A DNA stretch of 64,000 nucleotides, taken from JACDAE01 sp963717195. Lineage in GTDB: Bacteria; Chloroflexota; Ktedonobacteria; Ktedonobacterales; Ktedonobacteraceae. Every line of letters starts with the position of its first letter. Position 1 is the first letter of the stretch. Below, one piece after another: positions 43,856 through 53,448 of this stretch. The stretch is from NCBI GenBank assembly GCA_963717195.1, contig CAVQVR010000007.1:1-64000 (forward strand). The letters run 5' to 3'. The position numbers were made by a program, and so were the translations under genes. Under the pieces are notes generated by a model. That model saw nothing but the letters and a program-made list of their open reading frames with translations. It was not told the origin of the DNA and did no database searches.

Positions 43856-45409
43856 ATGGCAGCTCAACCATCCACCGAAGTCACAATGAAGCCAACACTA
43901 GGGCTTACAGGCGTGACTATCAATGCTATGGCGCTGATCGCGCCTGGCGCTTTCCTCTGGACCACGTATCAGATTCAAGCGGCACCTGGCTCAGCGCTGA
44001 ATATGTGGTTCTCAGTATTTATTGCAACGGCAATTGCAATGCTTACTGCCGTCTCGTATGCAGCTCTAGCTAAGCGTTATCCTGAAGCAGGAGCGGGCAG
44101 TTCTTACTTCTTCGCAGAAGCGGCTGTTTTGCAGCAAGAGGAGCATAAGCACTTCAAGTTCGCACGCATAAGTAAATTTATCGTTGGTTGGACCTCACAC
44201 CTGTATTATTGGGTTTATCCTGGTTTGATGGTCGCATTCATGGGCCTTGTCATTACTTATATCATTCAGACGTTCGTACCCAGCTTTGGTGCTGGCTGGC
44301 AAGAAGTGCTGGTCTGCGTCATATTCGCTATTATCGTTGGAGGTATTGCCTACATTGGTGTTTCCGGCGCAACGACGGCAAACATCATTATCAACATCAT
44401 CCAGATTGTTGCTCTGTTGAGCTTCTCAATTCTGGCGATTGCCTACCGTGTCCAGCACCCCAATGTGCATTATCTTCATCCGAGTGCGTTGAGCGTAGTT
44501 ACACCGCACGATCTGGGCGGTCTCATCTTCCAATCAACGATTGCTATCCTGCTAGTGGTCGGTTTTGAGTCAGCGACGGCGCTGGCAGCGGAAGCGAAAA
44601 ATCCACAGCGCGATATCCCACGTGGCGTTATCCTGTCTCTGGTCATTCAAGCGGTCATTTTCTACTTCTTTGAGTACTTTGCCGCCAACTACTTTGTCAA
44701 TACTGGCCTGACGAATAGCTCTGGAACAGGTTTTACCGCTGCTTACGCGTCTGGTGCGCCGATTGGCGATATGGCAAAGCTCATTGGTAATGCGATGCTG
44801 GGTGGCAATGGTCAGGCATTTGCCATTATTCTGGCGGCAAGTGTTGTTATTGCGCTTGTCGGTACCTCGCTCTCCTGCTTGAATACAGGGGTGCGTGTGA
44901 CGTATGCGATGGGTAAAGATGCTGAAGTGCCCTCTGTCTTTGGTTTACTGCACAAGGGCTATCGCACTCCGCATATCGGTGTGATTGTACTGACGGTGCT
45001 CTCAGCAATTATTGGTTCCTATGGTGTACTCAGCATCGACAATCTGACACGGGTAACACTCATTTCAAACATCGGCACCTTCCTGCTGTATGGAATGACC
45101 TGTATTATCTGTATCGTTGCCTTTGCTGGTGTTGCAGGGCGTAATCCCTTTTCGACACTGATTGCACCTATATTGGGTTGTACACTCAATGTTCTTTTGC
45201 TCATTGGTGTACTCTACTACGCTATAAGTGTACCTGGTAATGCGCAGATAGATACGATTATTGCCCTGGTCGTCACTGTTATATGGTTGATCCTCGGTTT
45301 TGTCTATCTGTTTGTCCGTCAATCGGTCTCCGGTGTGCCTATCCTGCATCCGCCAGATCACAAGGAGAAAATCGGATCTTTCGACGACGCTGTTGCAGCA
45401 ACTGAGTAA
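43856..45409 (+). CDS. APC-family amino acid permease
   Basis: The 517-residue protein has about 12 to 14 membrane helices and the APC-superfamily start LGLTGVTINAMALIAPGAFL. VVGFESATALAAEAKNPQRDIPRG is the conserved helix-loop region, and AGAGSSYFFAEA is also present. It is expected to take up amino acids or related compounds with protons or by exchange; substrate not inferable. AAGGGAG precedes the ATG. It is divergent from ppc and ends before a strong hairpin at 45425. Confidence 0.88.
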   Translation: MAAQPSTEVTMKPTLGLTGVTINAMALIAPGAFLWTTYQIQAAPGSALNMWFSVFIATAIAMLTAVSYAALAKRYPEAGAGSSYFFAEAAVLQQEEHKHFKFARISKFIVGWTSHLYYWVYPGLMVAFMGLVITYIIQTFVPSFGAGWQEVLVCVIFAIIVGGIAYIGVSGATTANIIINIIQIVALLSFSILAIAYRVQHPNVHYLHPSALSVVTPHDLGGLIFQSTIAILLVVGFESATALAAEAKNPQRDIPRGVILSLVIQAVIFYFFEYFAANYFVNTGLTNSSGTGFTAAYASGAPIGDMAKLIGNAMLGGNGQAFAIILAASVVIALVGTSLSCLNTGVRVTYAMGKDAEVPSVFGLLHKGYRTPHIGVIVLTVLSAIIGSYGVLSIDNLTRVTLISNIGTFLLYGMTCIICIVAFAGVAGRNPFSTLIAPILGCTLNVLLLIGVLYYAISVPGNAQIDTIIALVVTVIWLILGFVYLFVRQSVSGVPILHPPDHKEKIGSFDDAVAATE

Positions 45410-45424
45410 CCTCTAACAACGAAC

Positions 45425-45461
45425 GCATGCCTATTGTATTGGTACAAATCAATAGGCATGC
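45425..45461 (+). terminator. Hairpin after the APC permease
   Basis: GCATGCCTATTG (45425-45436) pairs exactly with CAATAGGCATGC (45450-45461) around a 13-base loop, 15 bases after the permease stop codon. No long T-run follows, so it may terminate inefficiently or mainly protect the transcript end. The remainder of the gap 45462-45713 has no gene that I recognise. Confidence 0.6.
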
Positions 45462-45713
45462 TTCTGCATATCCCCATACCCAGGAGGCAAGATAGTGAGA
45501 ATCGCGCCTTCCTTGCTGGTGTTTACGCCTGTAGTGTGCTATACTAGAGGCGAAAGATTTCCTCGCCTATAAACGAGGGCAGAGATCCGCAGAAGCGGCA
45601 TGGGTTTGAACGTTCCCAGGCAAAACGTCCCCCATGGGGAGCACCAGAAAGGAGAAACGGCGCATCTTTCCTCTATCCAGCTTATTTAATAGGGGATCGC
45701 GCCGTAGAGTTTG

Positions 45714-46700
45714 ATGTCGACAGCATTTACGCCAGGCACACAGATTGATCACTATGAAATTATCCGTATGCTGGGGCGCGGAGGCATAAATCGCGTCTAT
45801 CTGGCCCTCGATAAGCGTAATCAGCAGAAGGTGGTTTTGAAATTTCCTAACGAGGATCTCATCGGCAATATCGCTGTATTTGAGCGCTATAAACGCGAAG
45901 CTGAGATCGGCAACCGCCTCAACCATCCACACATTCAACACCTCCTCAATATGGACGAGAAACGGCGCGAACATTATCTTGTGATGGAATACATTACTGG
46001 TACAACTTTGCGTGCCGTTATGGATGAGTATGCTCCCGGCCCGATGCCTGTTGGCGATGCATTACGCATTATTATGCAGGTCTGCGATGCATTAGCTTAC
46101 TCTCATGAGCATGGTGTTTATCATCGCGATATCAAGCCCGAAAATATTATGATTGAGGAAGATGGAAACGTCAAAATTATCGATTTTGGCGTGGCTCTGC
46201 TGGAAGGTGCCCGGCGCGTGACGTGGCGCGGCCTCTCTGGCACAGTGGGAACGCCCGACTATATGTCCCCAGAACAATTAAGAGGCGAACGTGGTACCGC
46301 TGGCTCTGATATTTATGCGGTGGGAGCTATGCTCTATGAAATGCTCTGCGGCCATCCACCTTTCGAGGGCGAAAATGTGTTTGCGGTGATGAACCTGCAC
46401 GTTTCTCAAGATCCGCCCTCCATTCTGGAGTGCAACCCTCATCTCTCTCATGCATTGGCGACTGTGGTCATGCGTGCAATTCGTCGTGATCCTGAGAAAC
46501 GCTATAAATCAATACAGGATATGCTGCATGATCTACATAATCTGGAGGAGGTGAAACCTGTCTCCTACGAACCCGATACTCCTCAGTTAAATCGTACAAG
46601 TCGCCAGATTATTACCGCAGTCATTGTGGTCGTTGTTATCTTTATCATTATAATTGCAATTGGCTTTCTAGCACAATTTGCACATCACGCTGCTCACTGA
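45714..46700 (+). CDS. Membrane-anchored Ser/Thr protein kinase
   Basis: The kinase domain (residues about 15-270) has a glycine loop MLGRGGINRVYLALD, the VVLKF lysine, the catalytic loop YHRDIKPENIM, DFG, and the APE-equivalent SPEQLRGERG. One C-terminal helix (IITAVIVVVVIFIIIIAIGF) anchors it, with only a few residues outside the membrane (AQFAHHAAH), so there is no sensor domain. The start is ATG 45714, directly after a TTG. It phosphorylates unknown cytoplasmic targets. No partner gene is adjacent. Confidence 0.92.
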   Translation: MSTAFTPGTQIDHYEIIRMLGRGGINRVYLALDKRNQQKVVLKFPNEDLIGNIAVFERYKREAEIGNRLNHPHIQHLLNMDEKRREHYLVMEYITGTTLRAVMDEYAPGPMPVGDALRIIMQVCDALAYSHEHGVYHRDIKPENIMIEEDGNVKIIDFGVALLEGARRVTWRGLSGTVGTPDYMSPEQLRGERGTAGSDIYAVGAMLYEMLCGHPPFEGENVFAVMNLHVSQDPPSILECNPHLSHALATVVMRAIRRDPEKRYKSIQDMLHDLHNLEEVKPVSYEPDTPQLNRTSRQIITAVIVVVVIFIIIIAIGFLAQFAHHAAH

Positions 46701-46778
46701 TGAGGGCATGCCTCTCAAAAACGGGAAATTGTACTACTGTCAGGCCAGGAGTATAGGTAGTTTATACACATGCAAGGC

Positions 46779-46808
46779 TTGTCTCCTCGGGCCTTAGTAT
46801 GGTATACT
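46779..46808 (+). promoter_or_regulatory. Putative promoter and leader of gltB
   Basis: TTGTCT (46779-46784) and TATACT (46803-46808) are 18 bases apart. A start near 46815 would leave a leader of about 235 bases before gltB. In it TATGGT-CC-ACCATA (46908-46921) is a palindrome that could bind a regulator. I see no known riboswitch consensus in the leader. Confidence 0.45.
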
Positions 46809-47049
46809 CTGCTCACTGGTAACGTCGCCACTCCCTATCTGAGAGCTATGTCGCTCTTCGTCCCGGATTGCTCCAATCATTTACACATTTTTGCGTTTGC
46901 TGTCCACTATGGTCCACCATACTTTGTGTGTCCCATACAATAAATAGAAGAGATGATGACATCCTCAATCACCGTTCGATTGATGGATCCTGGCTCCAGC
47001 GTTGGCGCCTCTAGCATTGAGCATTTAGTCTTTTTTGGGAGAGCAATGC

Positions 47050-50000
47050 ATGAAGCATACGTTTGATGCATCCAATTCTGTCGACCCTCATTGTCCCCTC
47101 TATGATCCACGCTGGGAGCACGATGCCTGTGGCACCGGTTTCCTGGCCCACATCGGCGGGGAAAAAAGTCACCTGATCGTGCAAACTGCCCTTGAGGCAC
47201 TCGCCCGCCTGACTCACCGGGGTGCCCAGGATGCCGATGCTGAGACCTATGATGGCGCTGGTATCATGACTCAGATCCCCCACGAGCTGTTTCGTGAAGA
47301 ACTTGAGCTGTCTCATACAGATCCCGTAGATCTGGCTGTAGGCATGATCTTTTTACCTTCTCAAGAACACGCTTATGAGGAGAGTCGACGCATTATCGAG
47401 CAAACGCTCACAGAGTCTGGCCTCGTTTTTCTTGGCTGGCGTACCCCTCCTATTGATTACAGCATCCTTGGTTCTCGTGCAAGGGCGACAGCTCCCACTA
47501 TTGCCCAGGTTTTGCTCTCACGACCCGGCGACCTATCCGTTGATGCGTATGCCAGAACGCTCTACTCTGCTCGTCGCTTGATTGAACGACGCCTGCATGC
47601 AGCTCAGATTGCCGACTGTTACATTGCTTCCCTTTCGCATACGACTCTCATTTACAAGGGTTTGCTTGCTCCATCGGATCTTGCTCGCTTCTACTGTGAT
47701 CTGGATGATCCTCGCTATACCAGTGCTCTGGCCGTGTTCCATCAGCGCTACAGTACCAATACCTTCCCGTCCTGGCCTCTGGCACAGCCTGTACGTATGC
47801 TGGCCCATAATGGCGAGATCAATACGGTGCAGGGCAATAGTAACTGGATGAGTGCACGTGAGGAGGCTCTTACTTCGCCGCTGTGGGGAGATAAAATCAA
47901 GGACCTCATTCCCGTTATCCAACCTGGTACGAACAGCGATTCGGCCCAACTCGATAACGTATTGGAGCTGTTGAGCCTCTCGGGTCGCGACCTGCTTCAT
48001 AGTATGCAGATGCTGATTCCTCCTGCCTGGGAGCAGAATCCCGAACTGGATGATGCGCAGCGTGCCTGGTGTGAGTACCACGCTGGTATTACCGAACCCT
48101 GGGATGGTCCGGCAGCCCTGGTCTTCAGCGATGGTCGTATCGTTGGCGCTGCCCTTGATCGCAATGGCTTGCGCCCGTCGCGTTATACGCTCACGACGCA
48201 GGGACTCTTGATCGTGGCTTCCGAGGCTGGTGTCGTTTCATATGAGCCCCATGAGATCGCCGAGAAGGGGCGCCTTGGCCCAGGCGAAATGATTGCCGTT
48301 GATGTGGAACAACATCTCTTCCTACGCAATCAAGAGATCAAAGATGCCCTGGCTCGTAAACAGCCCTATCGCCATTGGCTTGAAAATAACCTTACCTATT
48401 TGTCGGAACTCCCTATAGAAGTGCCGGAACAGAGTGCTGCGGTTCCAGATGCTGCTGAACTGTTTGCCCGTCAACAACTCTTCGGATATACGCATGAAGA
48501 TGTTGAAATGGTATTGCGTCCTATTCTTACCGACAATAAGGAACCGACCTGGAGCATGGGCGACGATGCACCGCTGGCCGCGCTTTCTACAGTATCGCGT
48601 GCTTTCTCAGATTACTTTCGCCAGCGCTTTGCCCAGGTGACAAATCCGCCGATTGATCCTCTGCGGGAACGTATCGTAATGTCGCTGGATAGCTATCTTG
48701 GTCGGCGTCTAAGTATGTTGACGGAGACGCCACAACATGCGCAACTGCTGCGTCTGTCCACTCCACTACTGACCGAGGCGCAGTTGGATGCCCTACGGAG
48801 CCTGCAAGATCCGCATTTTCGCTCTCGCACTTTTGATACGACATTCTCTATTGCTGAAGGTCCATCCGCGCTTGAAGCGACGCTTGATCGCCTGACACAA
48901 GAAGCTGTCGCAGCTATCGATGAGGGCATTACGCTACTCATCCTGAGTGATTGCAATGCTTCTATTGAGCAAGCACCTGTTCCAATGGCGATAGCTATGG
49001 GTGCCGTGCATCATGAGTTGCTCCGTCGTGGTTTACGTACTCATGCCTCATTGCTCTGCGAGACGGGAAGCATCTGCGATATTCACCAGATTGCGGTGTT
49101 GCTTGGTTATGGTGCGGAGGCTATTGTGCCTACGCTGGCGCTATCGAGTGTGCGTGCTCTTGCGGGCGACCGCCACCTTGAACAGCTTACACAAGAGCAG
49201 GCGACAGAACGCTATTTCCATGCGGTAGAAGAGGGACTGCGCAAAGTGATGGCCCGCATGGGAATTTCGACATTGCACAATATTGTAGGGGCGGGGCAGT
49301 TCGAGATCGTTGGCTTAACTCCACAATTTGTAGAACGCTGCTTTACTGGTTCTGCCAATCAGTCGGGCAATATTACATTTGCCCATATTGCTGAAGGTCT
49401 GATTGCGCATTGTACGTCCCTGCAGCAAGGGAAGGAAGCACCTGAGGCGAACGCGAAGAGGCGCAAGCTGAGTGATGTAGGACGTTATCGTTTCCGTCGT
49501 GATGCTGAGTATCATGCGTTCAATCCATTGATTATACGTGCGTTACAAAAAGCGGCGCAGACAGGCAGTAGTGAAGATTATCATCAATTTACTTCGATGG
49601 TCTATAAGCGCCCACCTACTGCTCTCCGTGACCTGCTAGCATTTGTACCGAGGACGCCTGTGCCTCTGGAGCATGTCGAGTCGATGGAATCGATACGAAT
49701 GCGTTTTGTAGCTTCCGCTATGTCGGTTGGAGCGCTCAATTCCGAGACGCATCGTACGATTGCAGCAGCGATGAATAGTATTGGTTGTCGTAACAATACT
49801 GGTGAGGGTGGAGAAGATCCTGATTGGTATCATGAGACGCTAGAGGGGTATCCTGTCAGCAGCAAGATCAAGCAGGTAGCCTCAGCGCGTTTTGGAGTGA
49901 CGACGGAGTACCTGGTGCGTGCGGAAGAGATTGAGATTAAGATGGCGCAGGGGTCCAAGCCAGGTGAGGGTGGCCAGTTGCCACCGGCCAAGGTTTCGCC

Positions 50001-51576
50001 CTTTATTGCGCGGTTGCGTCATACTGCGCCAGGGATCTCGCTGATTTCGCCGCCACCGCATCATGACATCTACAGTATCGAAGATATAGCACAGTTGATC
50101 TATGATCTGCACCAGGTCAATCCAAAGGCGCATGTCGGTGTTAAGCTGGTTTCGGCACATGGAGTTGGCACGATTGCAGCGGGAGTTGCCAAAGCGCATG
50201 CCGATTATGTATTGATCAGCGGGCATGATGGTGGAACGGGCGCATCGCCACTGCAGTCCATCAAGCACGTTGGTCTCCCATGGGAGCGTGGGTTGGCCGA
50301 GACGCAGCAGGTGCTGGTACGCAACGGACTGCGCAAGCGTGTGCGTGTGCGTGTCGATGGTGGCTTTAAAACAGGCCGCGATGTGATCGTGGGTGCTCTG
50401 TTAGGTGCGGAGGAGTTCGGATTTGGCACTGCAGTTCTTGTCTCGTTAGGTTGTGATATGGCGCGTCAGTGTCATTTGAATACATGTCCGGCGGGCATAG
50501 CCACTCAGCGCGAAGACCTGCGAGCAAAGTTTACGGGCAAACCTCAGTTCCTTGTCAATTATATGACGCTGGTGGCTGAGGAAGTGCGTGAAATTATGGC
50601 GAGCCTGGGTATAACGCGCTTCGATGATCTGATTGGCCGTGCCGATCTGCTGCAGGATGAGAGTGGGGGCCAGGTCGATGTTGCCGGTCTGCTAGTTCCT
50701 CAACCCTTCAAGTCGTTGCCCGGTGCTCATAAAGATGTACCAGCCTCTGCTGTTGCTACCCTTTTGCTTGCGGAAGCGGAAGAGGCTCTAGCAGGAGAAC
50801 GTAGCGTCATCACGCAACACATCATTCGCAACGATGATCGTTCAGTTGGTGTGGGTCTGGCTGGTGAGATCGCGCGTCGTTATGGGAATAGCGGTCTGCC
50901 GGGAGTGAGCGTCACCAGTACCTTCCAGGGTTCGGCTGGCCAGAGTTTCGGAGCCTTCAGTGTACCCGGTATGCGTCTGATTCTGCATGGAGAGGCCAAC
51001 GACTATGTTGGCAAGGGTATGACGGGTGGTCAGATTATCATCAATCCACCGGTAGACTCTCTCTTCGCCTCGCAGGATAACACGATTGTTGGTAACACCG
51101 TTCTCTATGGAGCGACTGGTGGCTATCTCTTTGCGGCTGGCCGGGCGGGTGAGCGTTTCGCAGTCCGTAATAGTGGTGCACTTGCGGTTGTCGAAGGCGT
51201 CGGAGCACATTGCTGTGAATACATGACCGGTGGCATGGTTGTTGTTCTGGGCGAGACTGGCTACAACTTTGGTGCGGGCATGTCCTCCGGCGTCTCCTAT
51301 GTCCTGGATACGTCCGGTGCTTTCCCCATCCGTTGTAACACGGAACTGGTTGGCTTGCATCGTATCAATGAGCATCAAGAACTGGATGCTTTACGTACTG
51401 TTGTTGAATGGCATGCTCGTAAGACGCACAGTAAGTATGCTGAACAGATTCTGGAGCAGTGGGATTTTATGCAGCGCCTCTTCTGGCGTGTGCAGCCTCA
51501 CGGGACCAGCACTTCAGCCTGTAACTTCGTTGATAGTGGCGAGTATGATACGCAGCTTTTAAGCGCTTCACATTAA
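47050..51576 (+). CDS. gltB: Glutamate synthase, large subunit
   Basis: The 1508-residue protein makes glutamate from glutamine and 2-oxoglutarate. The class II glutamine amidotransferase domain begins at the Cys in HDACGTGFLAHIGG after a short propeptide that would be removed. The FMN-binding synthase domain holds GGHDGGTGASPLQSIKHVG region residues, and the cluster cysteines lie in LGCDMARQCHLNTCPAG, which ligate a 3Fe-4S centre. The C-terminal GXGXG beta-helix has VGKGMTGGQIII. GGGAG precedes ATG 47050 by eight bases. The small subunit gltD is not next to it, so a separate locus or ferredoxin must provide electrons. Confidence 0.96.
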   Translation: MKHTFDASNSVDPHCPLYDPRWEHDACGTGFLAHIGGEKSHLIVQTALEALARLTHRGAQDADAETYDGAGIMTQIPHELFREELELSHTDPVDLAVGMIFLPSQEHAYEESRRIIEQTLTESGLVFLGWRTPPIDYSILGSRARATAPTIAQVLLSRPGDLSVDAYARTLYSARRLIERRLHAAQIADCYIASLSHTTLIYKGLLAPSDLARFYCDLDDPRYTSALAVFHQRYSTNTFPSWPLAQPVRMLAHNGEINTVQGNSNWMSAREEALTSPLWGDKIKDLIPVIQPGTNSDSAQLDNVLELLSLSGRDLLHSMQMLIPPAWEQNPELDDAQRAWCEYHAGITEPWDGPAALVFSDGRIVGAALDRNGLRPSRYTLTTQGLLIVASEAGVVSYEPHEIAEKGRLGPGEMIAVDVEQHLFLRNQEIKDALARKQPYRHWLENNLTYLSELPIEVPEQSAAVPDAAELFARQQLFGYTHEDVEMVLRPILTDNKEPTWSMGDDAPLAALSTVSRAFSDYFRQRFAQVTNPPIDPLRERIVMSLDSYLGRRLSMLTETPQHAQLLRLSTPLLTEAQLDALRSLQDPHFRSRTFDTTFSIAEGPSALEATLDRLTQEAVAAIDEGITLLILSDCNASIEQAPVPMAIAMGAVHHELLRRGLRTHASLLCETGSICDIHQIAVLLGYGAEAIVPTLALSSVRALAGDRHLEQLTQEQATERYFHAVEEGLRKVMARMGISTLHNIVGAGQFEIVGLTPQFVERCFTGSANQSGNITFAHIAEGLIAHCTSLQQGKEAPEANAKRRKLSDVGRYRFRRDAEYHAFNPLIIRALQKAAQTGSSEDYHQFTSMVYKRPPTALRDLLAFVPRTPVPLEHVESMESIRMRFVASAMSVGALNSETHRTIAAAMNSIGCRNNTGEGGEDPDWYHETLEGYPVSSKIKQVASARFGVTTEYLVRAEEIEIKMAQGSKPGEGGQLPPAKVSPFIARLRHTAPGISLISPPPHHDIYSIEDIAQLIYDLHQVNPKAHVGVKLVSAHGVGTIAAGVAKAHADYVLISGHDGGTGASPLQSIKHVGLPWERGLAETQQVLVRNGLRKRVRVRVDGGFKTGRDVIVGALLGAEEFGFGTAVLVSLGCDMARQCHLNTCPAGIATQREDLRAKFTGKPQFLVNYMTLVAEEVREIMASLGITRFDDLIGRADLLQDESGGQVDVAGLLVPQPFKSLPGAHKDVPASAVATLLLAEAEEALAGERSVITQHIIRNDDRSVGVGLAGEIARRYGNSGLPGVSVTSTFQGSAGQSFGAFSVPGMRLILHGEANDYVGKGMTGGQIIINPPVDSLFASQDNTIVGNTVLYGATGGYLFAAGRAGERFAVRNSGALAVVEGVGAHCCEYMTGGMVVVLGETGYNFGAGMSSGVSYVLDTSGAFPIRCNTELVGLHRINEHQELDALRTVVEWHARKTHSKYAEQILEQWDFMQRLFWRVQPHGTSTSACNFVDSGEYDTQLLSASH

Positions 51577-51580
51577 GCCG

Positions 51581-51626
51581 GGACGGGCGTAGGGGCGCAC
51601 GCAAGGTGACGCCCCTACGCCCGTCC
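51581..51626. terminator. 17-bp hairpin between convergent genes (palindromic family)
   Basis: GGACGGGCGTAGGGGCG (51581-51597) pairs exactly with CGCCCCTACGCCCGTCC (51610-51626), with a 12-base loop. It follows the gltB stop by four bases and precedes the end of the converging gene by 16 bases. It contains the GTAGGGGCG core of the repeat family and probably serves both genes as transcript end. Confidence 0.75.
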
Positions 51627-51642
51627 GTTCAACTCAAAGTTT

Positions 51643-52335
51643 TTATGCCTTATCCTCTTCCCCTGCAATCATCCCGGCAGCTCTTTTCCACGAAGACATC
51701 TCTGGTCCTCTGGCCTCATCCTTGAAACGATAATCATGCTTGCGTATCAGTTCTTGAAGTTGCTCATCCAGCCTCTGCAAGCAGGCTAATTGCGCCTTTC
51801 GTAACAGAGAGAGCCAGTCGCCAGGTGTGTCGGACATCTTAAGTTCGCAGCTAAGATAAAAGTGGTGCAGGCAGAGTCCATTGGATGTTTCAAGCTGACG
51901 GTAAAAATCCGGATCGAGTAGAGCTTTACGCAGCGTATGAATGTAGCGGACTTCAGCCTCTCCTTTGCGACGACAGGCGGGACACTGTTCTGGTTCACGT
52001 CTGTTGTTGTTCTCGAAAAGGCGACGGAACAATCCACTTGAGGTTGGCGCACCCTCTCCAGGATCTTTCTGAAGCTGCTCGGCCACATCGGTGATGATAT
52101 CGCGATAGGCCTGGGCAAGTTGCAGTGTTGCGCCCATGTGCACCAGTTGCCATGTGTGCTGCTGACAAAAGCCCTGAGTACGCTGGAGCTCCTTGCGCAC
52201 ATCGACATCCGTAAAAAGCTCATATTTCCAGGTATCCAGGTAGCGGGCAATGCTTTCCTGTGTTAAGCGGCAGAGAGGACATCCCTCTTGCGCACACGCA
52301 TATAATAGCGTCTGATATTCACGAGATTTCTGCAT
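51643..52335 (-). CDS. Cys-rich putative zinc-binding protein (DUF6062-like)
   Basis: The 230-residue protein has two similar halves, each with a CPxC pair and a later GxCxxH: EGCPLCRLTQ with GFCQQHTWQL, and EQCPACRRKG with GLCLHHFYLS. This pattern suggests two metal-binding sites of the kind in DUF6062-like proteins; function unknown. The C-terminus is a charged helix (RLDEQLQELIRKHDYRF). MQKSREYQTLLY at 52335 has AAAGG upstream and is preferred over the in-frame 52416 start. It is divergent from the J-domain gene. Confidence 0.65.
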   Translation of the reverse strand: MQKSREYQTLLYACAQEGCPLCRLTQESIARYLDTWKYELFTDVDVRKELQRTQGFCQQHTWQLVHMGATLQLAQAYRDIITDVAEQLQKDPGEGAPTSSGLFRRLFENNNRREPEQCPACRRKGEAEVRYIHTLRKALLDPDFYRQLETSNGLCLHHFYLSCELKMSDTPGDWLSLLRKAQLACLQRLDEQLQELIRKHDYRFKDEARGPEMSSWKRAAGMIAGEEDKA

Positions 52336-52515
52336 GGTTACAACCTTTGCACTGCTTATTCGTCTATTATTTAGACGATACATTGTTTTGAGAAAAATTT
52401 CCAGAGGAGATAGCACCTCTTATTTGATGTGTTACAGAAACATTATTTTACGCAGTAACATAACATATTTTCCTGCTTATTGTATAATAACTCCATTCCA
52501 GGTGATATGGTGCCG

Positions 52516-53376
52516 ATGAGTTCTTTTCCCGATTATTACACTACCCTGGGTATAGCTGTAGATGCATCGCCAACGACAATTAAGAGCGCATTTAAGAAAT
52601 TGGCGCTCCAGTATCATCCTGATGTCTATAAAGGGGACGATGCACAGGAGCGCATGCGTGTTCTTCTACAAGCATATCAGACACTGAACGATCCTGTGGA
52701 GCGCAAGAAGTATGACCTGCGCCGCTCAGAGCATATTCAGGATGGCCATGTATATAATAACGGATCGCCAACGAGCGCTCGTCCACGTTCTACTGTGTCG
52801 CCCGGTGCACGCCGGGATCGCCAGCGCCACTACGATTTCCCCGCCTTTCATGAGGGCCGTTCCGTCCACATTGATCTAATAAACTTTGCCTATACGCTAT
52901 CACCGACCGATGCTGGTACTCTTATGCAACAGGGTCTGCTACGCGGTGAGGTAACGGGAAATGAGGAATACTACTGTCATCGTTGTTCCCATCATTGGAA
53001 TAGTGCGCAGGCAGGTAAAGGGAGCTCACCAGACTTTTGTCCCAGGTGTAAAGCTACGGATTGGAGCGAGTACCTGCTGTTGCGTTGTATTCACTGCTCT
53101 GCCGTTTTTGAAAGCGAGCAGATCCGCTACGAGGTAGGTTCTATCAATTATGGTAAGGGTCATGCGCTGGGAGTGGCAGAACTCTGCCCACCTTACGAAC
53201 TCTTCCCGCTTTGTCCCTATTGTGGAACTGCTCGCTGGTGCCCTGCTGAAGACGCACGGGTCAGTGAATTGCGTGTTCAGGCGCTTCGTCGTGCCGCAGC
53301 TATGCGTACGATGTGGATCAGTGTCGTGGTCGTGCTGGTGCTGTTAGTGGGAGTTGCGGCTTTCGTATTACGTTAA
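52516..53376 (+). CDS. Tail-anchored J-domain protein with zinc ribbons
   Basis: Residues 5-70 are a J-domain with the HPD motif in ALQYHPDVYKGDDAQERM, expected to stimulate DnaK ATPase. Then come an Arg/Ser-rich linker and a domain with cysteine pairs: CHRCSHHWN, CPRCKATDW, CIHCSAVF and CPYCGTARWCP, enough for two zinc sites. One helix at the end (MWISVVVVLVLLVGVAAFVL) would anchor it in the membrane, leaving the domains in the cytoplasm. It is not a canonical DnaJ, because the Gly/Phe and client domains are absent. The start could also be 52507 (MVPMSSF). Confidence 0.8.
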   Translation: MSSFPDYYTTLGIAVDASPTTIKSAFKKLALQYHPDVYKGDDAQERMRVLLQAYQTLNDPVERKKYDLRRSEHIQDGHVYNNGSPTSARPRSTVSPGARRDRQRHYDFPAFHEGRSVHIDLINFAYTLSPTDAGTLMQQGLLRGEVTGNEEYYCHRCSHHWNSAQAGKGSSPDFCPRCKATDWSEYLLLRCIHCSAVFESEQIRYEVGSINYGKGHALGVAELCPPYELFPLCPYCGTARWCPAEDARVSELRVQALRRAAAMRTMWISVVVVLVLLVGVAAFVLR

Positions 53377-53448
53377 TAGGCAAAAGACGCCTCTCCACAC
53401 TTAGGGATAGCGGTCGATGAATCGCAGGACGCCGCCAGGGCGTGATCC

